From Pseudomonadota bacterium (lineage in GTDB: Bacteria; Pseudomonadota; Gammaproteobacteria; Burkholderiales; SG8-39), in the NCBI GenBank assembly GCA_003242425.1, contig QGUL01000124.1, positions 1-6,024 on the forward strand: a stretch of 6,024 nucleotides of DNA, in the 5' to 3' direction. Numbering within the stretch: the first letter of the stretch is position 1; each line of letters begins with the position of its first letter. Positions 1 through 5,778 of this stretch are shown one piece after another. The notes below the pieces were generated by a model. The model did not search any database. It was not told where the DNA came from and saw only the letters and a program-made list of their open reading frames with translations. The position numbers and the translations under genes were made by a program.

Positions 1-1
1 G

Positions 2-1234
2 AGAAAAGGAGAGAGGCTCGCCGTGATGTTCATGGATCTGGACAACTTCAAGGACATCAACGACTCGCTGGGCCACGACGTCGGCGACCAGCTCCTCAAG
101 GATGTGGCCAAGCGCATCGGCGGCCTGCTGCGCAAGGGCGACACCCTGTCGCGTATCGGGGGCGACGAATTCGTCGTCGTCCTCACGGGCCTCAAGAGTC
201 CCGACGACGCCGGCCAGGTGGCGCAGAAGATCATCGCTTCGGTCGGACAGCCGTACGAGATCGGCCCTTATACCGTCAGCACCGGTTGCAGCGTGGGGAT
301 CGCGATCTACCCGGACGACGGCGCCGACGCCACGACGCTCATGCGCCATGCCGACACGGCGATGTACGTGGCGAAGTCGAGCGGCCGGCGCAGCTATCAG
401 TTCTTCTCGGCGGACATGAACCTGCGCGCCACGGAGCGCGTGCGCATGGAAAGCGGACTGCGGGGGGCGCTGGAGCGCGGCGAGTTGCAGGTCTACTACC
501 AGCCGCGCGTGGACCTTGCGAGCGGCACGCTGACCGGTACCGAGGCGCTGCTGCGCTGGCGCCATCCCGAACACGGCCTGATCCAGGCGAGCAATTTCCT
601 CGGCATCATCGAGGAGAGCGGCCTGATCCATTCCATCGGCGAGTGGGTGCTGCAGCAGGCCTGCACGCAGGCGCAGACCTGGCAGGTGTACTACGGCGAG
701 ACCTTCTCGATCTCGGTGAACATCTCCGTGCGGCAGTTCAACCGCGCCCTGCCGGCGCGCGTGCGCAACGCGCTGGAGGCCAGCGGGCTCGATCCGCGCG
801 TGCTCGAGCTGGAAATCACCGAATCCTCGCTCGGCCGTAATGTCGAGGAATCCCGGACCATCCTGGGCGAGCTGCGCAAGCTCGGCGTGCGCATCGTGGT
901 CGACGACTTCGGCACCGGCGTGTCCTCGCTCAGCCATCTGCGCCGCTTCAACGTCGACGGCATCAAGATCGACGCGTCCTTCGTACGCGGCATGCCGAAG
1001 AACGTCGACGACCGCGTGGTGGTGAAGGCGATGATCGAAATGGCGCGCAGCCTGCGCATGAACACCATTGCCGAAGGCGTCGAAAGCGAGGACCAGCTGG
1101 AGCTGCTGCGCGGCATGGGCTGCGAGGAATACTCGGGTCACCTGCTCGGCGAGCCCGTGACGGTCGAGGAATTCCAGCGCCGCTGGCTGTCCTTCAATGA
1201 CAAGGTCGTGCCCCTTGCGCCGCGCTGCCATTGA
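2..1234 (+). CDS. GGDEF-EAL cyclic-di-GMP signalling protein, 5'-truncated
   Basis: This is the C-terminal part of a protein that makes and/or degrades the second messenger cyclic-di-GMP in the cytoplasm or at the inner membrane. The frame is open to the left edge, and the residues before the GTG at 23 (R-K-G-E-R-L-A) continue the GGDEF fold, so the true start and any sensor domain lie outside. Numbering from that GTG: D6-D8-N for metal and substrate, inhibitory I-site R37-K-G-D40, then GGDEF at 46-50, five residues after the I-site as in active cyclases. The EAL domain has E174-A-L, the N233 region (SVNIS), E264-I-T-E267, D294-D-F-G-T-G299, K315-I-D and E351-G-V-E354. The usual Q-G-Y/F near the C-terminus is replaced by S371-G-H. 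All other catalytic motifs look intact, so both activities are possible, although many tandem proteins use only one. It ends 31 bases before the shared hairpin and is not operonic with anything else visible. Confidence 0.96.
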   Translation, partial: RKGERLAVMFMDLDNFKDINDSLGHDVGDQLLKDVAKRIGGLLRKGDTLSRIGGDEFVVVLTGLKSPDDAGQVAQKIIASVGQPYEIGPYTVSTGCSVGIAIYPDDGADATTLMRHADTAMYVAKSSGRRSYQFFSADMNLRATERVRMESGLRGALERGELQVYYQPRVDLASGTLTGTEALLRWRHPEHGLIQASNFLGIIEESGLIHSIGEWVLQQACTQAQTWQVYYGETFSISVNISVRQFNRALPARVRNALEASGLDPRVLELEITESSLGRNVEESRTILGELRKLGVRIVVDDFGTGVSSLSHLRRFNVDGIKIDASFVRGMPKNVDDRVVVKAMIEMARSLRMNTIAEGVESEDQLELLRGMGCEEYSGHLLGEPVTVEEFQRRWLSFNDKVVPLAPRCH

Positions 1235-1256
1235 GCGCGGTCGGTCGCTGTCCGTC

Positions 1257-1286
1257 AAAAAGAAAACGCCCGGCGATGCCGGGCGT
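1257..1286 (-). terminator. Rho-independent terminator between convergent genes
   Basis: A perfect 9-bp stem, ACGCCCGGC / GCCGGGCGT, with a three-base loop lies at 1266-1286. Read on the minus strand it is followed directly by TTT-C-TTTTT (complement of 1257-1265), a good intrinsic terminator 23 bases after the metY stop. On the plus strand the stem is followed only by ATTTCATT, so termination of the GGDEF-EAL transcript is probably weaker. It likely serves both convergent transcripts but chiefly the minus-strand operon. Confidence 0.9.
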
Positions 1287-1309
1287 ATTTCATTCGCGCG
1301 CGCTTTGCT

Positions 1310-2581
1310 TCAGGCGGCCGACAGCGCCTGATCGAGATCGGCGATGATGTCGTCGATGTGCTCGATGCCGATCGAAAGCCGCATCATGTCCTCGGTGACG
1401 CCGGCTTTCTTCAGCTCCTCGGCGCTCAGTTGGCGATGCGTGGTCGAGGCCGGATGGCAGGCGAGCGATTTCGCGTCGCCGATGTTCACCAGGCGGGTGA
1501 TGAGTTTGAAGGCGTCCTGCACCCGCGCGCCGGCCTCGCGTCCGCCCTTGACGCCGAAGGTCATGAGGCCGGCGGCCTTGCCGTCGAAATACTTGTCCAC
1601 CAGCGGCCGGCTGGGGTGGTCCGGCAGGCCCGCGTAGTTGACCCAGGCCACCTTGGGATGGCTGCGCAGGAACTCCGCCACCATGAGCGCGTTCTCGCAG
1701 TGGCGGTCCATGCGCACCGCCAGCGTCTCGATGCCCTGCATGATGAGGAAGGCGTTGAAGGGCGACATCGCCGCGCCCATGTTGCGCAGCAGGACGGTGC
1801 GCGCGCGGCCGATGTAGGCCGCCGGCCCCAGCGCCTCGGTGTAGACCACACCGTGATAGCTCACCTCGGGTTCGTTCAGGCGCCGGAAGCGTTCCTTGTG
1901 CTCGGCCCAGGGGAATTTGCCCGAGTCGACGATGATGCCGCCGATCGTGGTGCCGTGGCCGCCCATGTATTTGGTGAGCGAGTGCACCACGATGTCGGCG
2001 CCGTGCTCGAAGGGCCGGGTGAGATAGGGCGTGGGCACGGTGTTGTCGACGATGAGCGGGACGCCGTGCGCGTGCGCGACTTCGGCGAAGGCGGCGAAAT
2101 CGACCACGTTGCCGAGCGGGTTGCCGATCGATTCGCAATACACCGCTTTGGTGCGCGCGTCGATGCGCGCCGCGGCGGCCTTGGGATCGTTCGCGTCCAC
2201 GAAGCGCACCTCGATGCCGTATTGCGGCATGGTGTGGGCGAACAGATTATAGGTGCCGCCGTAGAGCGTACTGGTGGCGACGATGTTGTCGCCCGCTTCG
2301 GCGATGGTCATGATCGAGTAGGTGACCGCCGCCTGGCCGGAAGCGAGAGCGAGTGCGCCTACACCACCCTCCAGCGCCGCCACGCGCTGTTCCAGCACGT
2401 CGTTGGTCGGGTTCATGATGCGCGTGTAGATGTTGCCCTGGACCTTGAGGTCGAACAGGTCCGCGCCGTGCTGGGTGTTGTCGAAGGCGTAGCTGGTGGT
2501 CTGGTAGATGGGCACGGCCACCGCCTTGGTGACCGGATCGGGACTGTAACCTGCGTGAATCGCCAAGGTTTCGAAACGCAT
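1310..2581 (-). CDS. metY: O-acetylhomoserine aminocarboxypropyltransferase (sulfhydrylase)
   Basis: This cytoplasmic PLP enzyme of the Cys/Met metabolism family joins sulfide (or methanethiol) to O-acetylhomoserine, giving homocysteine (or methionine) by direct sulfhydrylation. The 423 residues match the usual MetY length of about 430; MetZ and MetB are shorter. Visible motifs are Y52-T-R54 (phosphate contact from the neighbouring subunit), Y107-G-G (ring stacking), N154 in S-I-G-N-P, D179 in V-D-N-T (pyridine nitrogen), S201-L-T-K204 with the Schiff-base lysine, and R401-L-S-I-G-I-E binding the substrate carboxylate. The N-terminal [17 protein letters not shown] stretch is characteristic of MetY. 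The ATG is supported by a strong AGGAGG nine bases upstream. It is the last gene of the minus-strand set, 81 bases after the GNAT gene. O-succinylhomoserine as substrate cannot be excluded from sequence alone. Confidence 0.94.
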   Translation of the reverse strand: MRFETLAIHAGYSPDPVTKAVAVPIYQTTSYAFDNTQHGADLFDLKVQGNIYTRIMNPTNDVLEQRVAALEGGVGALALASGQAAVTYSIMTIAEAGDNIVATSTLYGGTYNLFAHTMPQYGIEVRFVDANDPKAAAARIDARTKAVYCESIGNPLGNVVDFAAFAEVAHAHGVPLIVDNTVPTPYLTRPFEHGADIVVHSLTKYMGGHGTTIGGIIVDSGKFPWAEHKERFRRLNEPEVSYHGVVYTEALGPAAYIGRARTVLLRNMGAAMSPFNAFLIMQGIETLAVRMDRHCENALMVAEFLRSHPKVAWVNYAGLPDHPSRPLVDKYFDGKAAGLMTFGVKGGREAGARVQDAFKLITRLVNIGDAKSLACHPASTTHRQLSAEELKKAGVTEDMMRLSIGIEHIDDIIADLDQALSAA

Positions 2582-2590
2582 GAGCGGATT

Positions 2591-2596
2591 CCTCCT
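2591..2596 (-). promoter_or_regulatory. Shine-Dalgarno site of metY
   Basis: AGGAGG on the minus strand (CCTCCT on plus) lies nine bases before the ATG at 2581. It is the best ribosome binding site in the window and fixes the metY start. Strong independent initiation fits a gene whose product is needed in larger amounts than those upstream. Confidence 0.85.
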
Positions 2597-2662
2597 CTCC
2601 CTGTTGATTTCGCGGTCGAAGCGCCTTGGAGCATAGCCCCGCCCCGCCGCGGTGACTGAGGT

Positions 2663-3100
2663 TCAGATCAAATTCTTGCGGACCCAACGGTGAGGCAGGC
2701 CGAGGTGGTCGTAGACGTCGCCTTCGGCCTCGTACCCCAGCTTGAGATAGAAGCCGAGCGCCGAGACCCGCGCTTCGGCGACGACCTGCCGGTAGCCGCG
2801 CCGGCGGGCGTCTTCCTCCATGTGACCGAGCAGCAGCCGGCCGATACCCTGCGTCTGCCGTGCCGGTGCGACCGCCATCTGCCGCAGTTGTACGCGTTCC
2901 GCGTCGAGGGGCTGCAGGAAGGCGGTGGCGACGATCGCGTCGCCGTCATAAACCGCATAGTGGAGTGCCTCGCACTCGCGCCGCAGTTGCTCCTCGGCGA
3001 ACGCCAGGCCCAGCGGCTTGCGCAGCAGCTCGTGGCGCAGAGCGACCGCTTCGCGCCAGGCCGGTCCGCCATGGGGAATCGAGACGACTCGCAAGGCCAT
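2663..3100 (-). CDS. GNAT-family N-acetyltransferase
   Basis: This is a single-domain GNAT fold protein of 145 residues that would transfer an acetyl group from acetyl-CoA to an amine; the substrate is unknown. The acetyl-CoA pyrophosphate loop is visible as Q82-T-Q-G85-I-G87, following the beta-4 strand L72-R-Q-M-A-V. Motif B ends in A114-L-G-F-Y118-L-K-L-G-Y, where Y118 is the usual general-acid position. The N-terminal L21-R-H-E-L-L-R-K-P-L-G segment is seen in small stand-alone GNATs of proteobacteria. The open frame continues upstream to 3460, but that part is antisense-like residue soup overlapping the VWA gene. The ATG at 3100 begins the conserved fold, and a GCGGGGA element sits just upstream. 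It starts 11 bases after the VWA stop, so translation is probably coupled. No functional link to MoxR/VWA is evident beyond position. Confidence 0.9.
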   Translation of the reverse strand: MALRVVSIPHGGPAWREAVALRHELLRKPLGLAFAEEQLRRECEALHYAVYDGDAIVATAFLQPLDAERVQLRQMAVAPARQTQGIGRLLLGHMEEDARRRGYRQVVAEARVSALGFYLKLGYEAEGDVYDHLGLPHRWVRKNLI

Positions 3101-3111
3101 GCCGTCCCCGC

Positions 3112-4290
3112 CTATTGTGCCGACAGATAGCGCATGGCCCGGTCCAGACCGTCGAGGGTCAGGGGATACATGCGGCCGTCCATGATCTGCCGCATGAGAC
3201 CGATCGAGGTGCGGTAGGGCCAGCGATCCTCCGGCTCGGGGTTGAGCCACACCGCCTTGGGATAGACCGAGAGGATGCGCTGCATCCAGACCATGCCGGG
3301 TTCCTCGTTCCAGTGTTCGACCGAGCCGCCCGGTTCGGTGATCTCGTAGGGACTCATGGTGGCGTCGCCCACGAAAATCAGTTTGTAGTCGCTGCCGTAC
3401 TTGTGCATCAGCTCGACGGTGCTGACGCGGTCCCGGTGCCGGAAACTGTTGTCCTTCCACACCGACTCGTACAGGCAGTTGTGGAAGTAGTAGTGCTCGA
3501 GGTGCTTGAACTCGCTCTTGCAGGCGGAGAAGAGCTCCTCACAGAGCTGGACGTGATCGTCCATGGAACCGCCGACGTCCAGGAGCAGCAGCACCTTGAC
3601 GGCGTTGTGGCGCTCGGGGCGCATCTGCAGGTCGAGCCAGCCCGCGTTCTTGGCGGTCTCGCGGATCGTGCCGTCCAGGTCCAATTCGCTCGCGGCACCT
3701 TCGCGCGCGAAGCGGCGCAGCCGCCGCAGCGCCAGCTTGATGTTGCGGGTGCCGAGCTCGACGTCGCTGTCCAGGTTCCGGAACTCACGCTGGTCCCATA
3801 CCTTCACGGCGCGCCGGTGGCGCGACTCGTGCTGCCCGATGCGGATGCCTTCGGGGTTGTAGCCGTAGGCGCCGAAGGGCGAGGTGCCGGCGGTGCCGAC
3901 CCACTTGTTGCCGCCCTGGTGGCGTTCCTTCTGTTCCTCCAGGCGCTTTTTGAGCGTCTCGAGCAGCTTGTCGAGACCGCCCATGGCCTGGATCGCCGCC
4001 ATTTCCTCGGGCGAGAGCCTAAGCTCCTTCAGCTTGCGCAGCCATTCCTCGGGAATGGTGAGCTGCTCCGGCTCGATCTGTTCGATGCCGGAGAAGTATT
4101 CGCCGAAGGCGCGGTCGAAGCGGTCGTAGTGCGCCTCGTCCTTCACCAGCGCGGCGCGGGCGAGGTAGTAGAAGTCGTCCACCGAGGGGCCGATCACGCC
4201 CTTTTCCAGCGCTTCCAGCAGCGTCAGGAACTCTTTCAGCGAGACCGGCACCCGCGCTGCGCGCAGGCGGTAGAAGAAGTCGATCAGCAC
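3112..4290 (-). CDS. CoxE-type VWA-domain protein, partner of MoxR ATPase
   Basis: This 392-residue soluble protein has a C-terminal von Willebrand A domain and is of the type that works with a MoxR AAA+ ATPase as an adaptor for folding or activating target complexes. The helical N-terminus (about 1-125, ending in the charged stretch K114-R-L-E-E-Q-K-E-R-H) precedes a Gly/aromatic linker at 127-146 and the VWA fold from about 230. The metal site starts at V236-L-L-L-D-V-G-G-S242: the second position is Gly (D-x-G-x-S) rather than Ser, a variant I associate with this subfamily. Further ligands are probably in F307-V-G-D309-A-T311. No signal peptide or membrane helix is seen. An in-frame GTG at 4353 would add 21 residues, but they are low-complexity and lack an RBS. 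The GTG at 4290 starts the V-L-I-D-F-F-Y segment typical of the family and has a GCGGGGA element upstream. The gap to the moxR stop is 67 bases. Confidence 0.9.
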   Translation of the reverse strand: MLIDFFYRLRAARVPVSLKEFLTLLEALEKGVIGPSVDDFYYLARAALVKDEAHYDRFDRAFGEYFSGIEQIEPEQLTIPEEWLRKLKELRLSPEEMAAIQAMGGLDKLLETLKKRLEEQKERHQGGNKWVGTAGTSPFGAYGYNPEGIRIGQHESRHRRAVKVWDQREFRNLDSDVELGTRNIKLALRRLRRFAREGAASELDLDGTIRETAKNAGWLDLQMRPERHNAVKVLLLLDVGGSMDDHVQLCEELFSACKSEFKHLEHYYFHNCLYESVWKDNSFRHRDRVSTVELMHKYGSDYKLIFVGDATMSPYEITEPGGSVEHWNEEPGMVWMQRILSVYPKAVWLNPEPEDRWPYRTSIGLMRQIMDGRMYPLTLDGLDRAMRYLSAQ

Positions 4291-4292
4291 GG

Positions 4293-4299
4293 TCCCCGC
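4293..4299 (-). promoter_or_regulatory. Putative ribosome binding site deciding the VWA start
   Basis: GCGGGGA on the minus strand lies two bases before the GTG at 4290. The same seven bases precede the GNAT ATG (complement of 3105-3111), four bases before that start. The match to the anti-Shine-Dalgarno is imperfect and the spacing short, so the support is modest. It still favours 4290 over the GTG at 4353, which has no purine-rich tract upstream. Confidence 0.4.
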
Positions 4300-4318
4300 C
4301 CGGTCGTGGGATGCGGAC

Positions 4319-4336
4319 GGCGGGTCGCAACCCGCC
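4319..4336 (-). repeat. Intercistronic inverted repeat between moxR-type and VWA genes
   Basis: GGCGGGT, a four-base loop and ACCCGCC make a perfect 7-bp hairpin in the 67-base gap between the ATPase stop and the preferred VWA start. It has no T-tract on either strand, so it is not an obvious intrinsic terminator. In the transcript it could act as an RNA stability or processing element, setting the ATPase:VWA ratio. It could also be a chance product of high GC. Confidence 0.45.
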
Positions 4337-4357
4337 TCGGTCCGGAAGCGCACGGTT

Positions 4358-5194
4358 TCATCGGCGGCTCATGAACGCCAGCCGCTCGAACATGTGGATG
4401 TCCTGCTCGTTCTTGAGCAGGGCGCCGTAGAGCGGCGGAATGAGCTTGCCGCGGTCCTTCGCGCGCAGCGCCTCGGGCGGGATGTCCTCGGCGAGCAGCA
4501 GCTTCAGCCAGTCGAGCAGCTCCGAGGTGGAGGGCTTCTTCTTCAGACCGGGGATCTCGCGCAGCTCGAAGAACACGTCCAGCGCCTCGCGCAACAGGTT
4601 CTTCTTCAGATCCGGGAAGTGCACCGCGACGATCTTCTCCATCGTCTCCCGGTCGGGGAAGCGGATGTAGTGGAAGAAGCAGCGGCGCAGGAAGGCGTCC
4701 GGCAGTTCCTTCTCGTTGTTCGAGGTGATGAACACGATCGGCCGGTGCTTGGCGCGGACGAGCTGGCGCGTCTCGTAGACGTAGAACTCCATGCGGTCGA
4801 GCTCCCGCAGCAGGTCGTTGGGGAACTCGATGTCGGCCTTGTCGATCTCGTCGATCAGCAGCACCACCGGGGTGTCGGACTCGAAGGCCTGCCAGAGCGT
4901 ACCCTTGACGATGTAGTTGGAGATGTCCTGCACCCGGGGATCGCCGAGCTGGGAGTCGCGCAGGCGCGACACGGCATCGTATTCGTACAGGCCCTGCTGC
5001 GCCTTGGTGGTGGACTTGATGTGCCACTCCAGCAGCGGCAGCCCCAGGGCAGCGGCCACTTCCTCCGCCAGCCTGGTCTTGCCGGTGCCCGGTTCGCCCT
5101 TGATCAGCAGGGGACGGCCGAGGGTGATGGCGGCGTTGACGGCCAGCGTCAGGTCTTCGGTGGCGACGTAGTTGGATGAGCCGTTGAAGCGCAT
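4358..5194 (-). CDS. MoxR-family AAA+ ATPase
   Basis: This 278-residue cytoplasmic AAA+ ATPase forms hexameric rings in its family and uses ATP to remodel or activate client proteins together with a VWA-domain partner. Walker A is G33-E-P-G-T-G-K-T40. Walker B is V111-L-L-I-D115-E116-I-D118. Sensor 1 is S158-N-N160, followed by the arginine-finger region F169-L-R170-R171-C. The lid carries S222-T-S-E-L-L-D-W-L-K near the sensor 2 position. The segment Q67-G-L-Y-E-Y-D-A-V-S-R-L-R-D is a MoxR-group signature. The length is normal and the domain complete. The ATG at 5194 has an AAGG seven bases upstream, and the first residues already match the fold. It is the first gene of the minus-strand set, with a perfect TATAAT about 28 bases before its start. 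The client cannot be read from sequence; comparison with NorQ, CbbQ and CoxD suggests a metalloenzyme. Confidence 0.95.
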   Translation of the reverse strand: MRFNGSSNYVATEDLTLAVNAAITLGRPLLIKGEPGTGKTRLAEEVAAALGLPLLEWHIKSTTKAQQGLYEYDAVSRLRDSQLGDPRVQDISNYIVKGTLWQAFESDTPVVLLIDEIDKADIEFPNDLLRELDRMEFYVYETRQLVRAKHRPIVFITSNNEKELPDAFLRRCFFHYIRFPDRETMEKIVAVHFPDLKKNLLREALDVFFELREIPGLKKKPSTSELLDWLKLLLAEDIPPEALRAKDRGKLIPPLYGALLKNEQDIHMFERLAFMSRR

Positions 5195-5221
5195 GGGGGA
5201 GCCTTGGTCGGAGAACGGGCA

Positions 5222-5227
5222 ATTATA
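5222..5227 (-). promoter_or_regulatory. Putative -10 element of the moxR-type operon
   Basis: A perfect TATAAT on the minus strand would place transcription start near 5215, giving a leader of about 21 bases before the ATG at 5194. No recognisable -35 hexamer sits 16-18 bases upstream; that position is CCGGGG. A good -10 without a -35 is what activator-dependent promoters often look like. The FNR-like palindrome at 5257-5270 is centred about 48 bases upstream of the predicted start, which is not a classical activating distance. Confidence 0.5.
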
Positions 5228-5256
5228 GCCGCCGCGGCATTTATCCCCGGGGTGAT

Positions 5257-5270
5257 TTGATCTGGATCAC
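5257..5270. promoter_or_regulatory. FNR/CRP-family operator 1 (one mismatch)
   Basis: TTGATCTGGATCAC matches the FNR/Anr/Dnr consensus TTGAT-N4-ATCAA at 9 of 10 defined bases; the last A is C. It lies almost midway between the predicted transcription starts of the two divergent units, about 48-50 bases from each, and six bases upstream of the plus-strand -35 element. It could serve either direction. Which regulator of the family binds (FNR/Anr for oxygen, Dnr/NnrR for NO, or a CRP-like protein) cannot be told from the site. Confidence 0.65.
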
Positions 5271-5276
5271 GCTTTT

Positions 5277-5306
5277 TTGACCGATGCGGAAAGCCTCGGT
5301 TAGAAT
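5277..5306 (+). promoter_or_regulatory. Putative sigma70 promoter of the cytochrome c operon
   Basis: TTGACC (5277-5282) and TAGAAT (5301-5306) are separated by 18 bases. They match the -35 and -10 consensus at five of six positions each. Predicted start is near 5313, leaving a leader of about 125 bases before the first cytochrome ATG. Operator 1 lies just upstream. Operator 2 lies just downstream of the predicted start and would block it if occupied, so a second, activated promoter further downstream is also possible. Confidence 0.55.
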
Positions 5307-5314
5307 CCCCGCGA

Positions 5315-5330
5315 TTTGATCTTCATCAAA
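5315..5330. promoter_or_regulatory. FNR/CRP-family operator 2 (perfect palindrome)
   Basis: TTTGATCTTCATCAAA is a perfect inverted repeat and contains an exact TTGAT-N4-ATCAA, the FNR/Anr/Dnr consensus. It is centred 59 bases from operator 1 and about ten bases downstream of the start predicted for the TTGACC/TAGAAT promoter. In that geometry it would repress. If it instead activates, the start should lie about 41 or 61 bases downstream; only weak -10 candidates (such as GATAAA at 5375-5380) are seen there. Confidence 0.75.
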
Positions 5331-5437
5331 GACAGAGGGGGTTTGGTTGTTCGGTCGGCGTGCAGTCGGCGCCGGATAAACACATAACAAGCGCCTTTCC
5401 ATGGGCGCATGCGGGACTTAAAGCGAGAGCACCCACG

Positions 5438-5767
5438 ATGAAAAAGACCACTGCAGCGATGCTGCTCGCCGGCGCGCTGGCCTGTGCGCCGGTCTACGGG
5501 CAGCAAACAGAAGGCAACATCGAACGCGCCAAGACCAAAATCTCCATGTGCATCGGCTGCCATGGCATTCCCGAGTACCGCACCGCGTTTCCCCACGTTT
5601 ACCGGGTGCCGTTGATCGCGGGGCAGCATCCGCAATACATCGCCGGCGCCTTGCGCGCCTACAAGAACGGCGACCGCAGCCATCCCAGCATGGTGGGTAT
5701 CGCCAAGACGCTCACCGACGAGGACATCGCCGACCTCGCCGCGTTCTACGGCCAGCAGCAGAAATAA
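5438..5767 (+). CDS. Exported monohaem class I cytochrome c (c553-like)
   Basis: This is a small periplasmic electron carrier of 109 residues including its signal peptide. The N-terminus has lysines at 2-3, a hydrophobic core (about 6-17) and a likely cleavage after V19-Y-G21, leaving a mature protein of about 88 residues. Haem is attached at C38-I-G-C41-H42. M85 in S-H-P-S-M is the expected sixth ligand, and a terminal helix (T93-D-E-D-I-A-D-L-A-A-F-Y) closes the fold as in cytochromes c553/c4. A-G-Q-H at 61-64 and the Y-K-x-G-x-R at 75-80 are shared with the next gene. The segment G43-I-P-E-Y-R-T-A-F-P-H-V-Y lengthens the region after the haem site. The ATG at 5438 is chosen because it starts the signal peptide directly; upstream in-frame starts would add an unlikely leader. 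The RBS is weak (GCGAGAG). Partner oxidase or reductase is unknown. Confidence 0.92.
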   Translation: MKKTTAAMLLAGALACAPVYGQQTEGNIERAKTKISMCIGCHGIPEYRTAFPHVYRVPLIAGQHPQYIAGALRAYKNGDRSHPSMVGIAKTLTDEDIADLAAFYGQQQK

Positions 5768-5776
5768 GGGGAGGGG
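5768..5776 (+). promoter_or_regulatory. Shine-Dalgarno tract of second cytochrome gene
   Basis: GGGGAGGGG fills almost the whole 11-base gap between the two cytochrome genes and ends two bases before the ATG at 5779. Its GGAGG core is four bases from the start. The tight junction supports translation of both cytochromes from one mRNA. Confidence 0.7.
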
Positions 5777-5778
5777 AC

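Noticed and set aside
1358..2659. Open frame of 433 codons on the plus strand, antisense to metY
   Set aside because: It mirrors a complete MetY with every catalytic residue present. The antisense product shows His/Arg/Gly/Val repetition and no domain.
2582..2662. Riboswitch or own promoter (SAM or SAH type) ahead of metY
   Set aside because: The 81-base gap shows no conserved stem arrangement I recognise, only a strong RBS and a weak TATGCT with poor -35. Too little for a feature.
3101..3460. N-terminal extension of the GNAT frame up to 3460
   Set aside because: The added 120 residues overlap the coding C-terminal part of the VWA gene in another frame, have no domain, and the GNAT fold starts cleanly at the ATG at 3100.
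4291..4353. GTG at 4353 as start of the VWA protein
   Set aside because: It adds 21 residues of no recognisable character with no purine-rich tract upstream, and a perfect hairpin lies inside. The GTG at 4290 starts the typical V-L-I-D-F-F-Y segment.
2860..4374. Open frame of 504 codons on the plus strand, antisense to the VWA and GNAT genes
   Set aside because: It is antisense to two well-recognised proteins, rich in Arg, Ala, Val and Gly with no recognisable motif, and explained by GC-rich third positions that suppress stops on the opposite strand.
4394..5179. Open frame of 261 codons on the plus strand, antisense to the MoxR-type ATPase
   Set aside because: It is the shadow of a complete AAA+ ATPase, with low-complexity Leu/Gln/Val/Gly content and no ribosome binding site.
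5391..5408. Short inverted repeat GCGCC...GGCGC in the leader of the first cytochrome gene
   Set aside because: Only five base pairs with an eight-base loop; expected by chance in GC-rich DNA.
5300..5683. Minus-strand frame of 127 codons across the promoter region and first cytochrome
   Set aside because: It runs antisense to the clear signal peptide and haem motif and across the predicted promoter and operators; no domain is seen.
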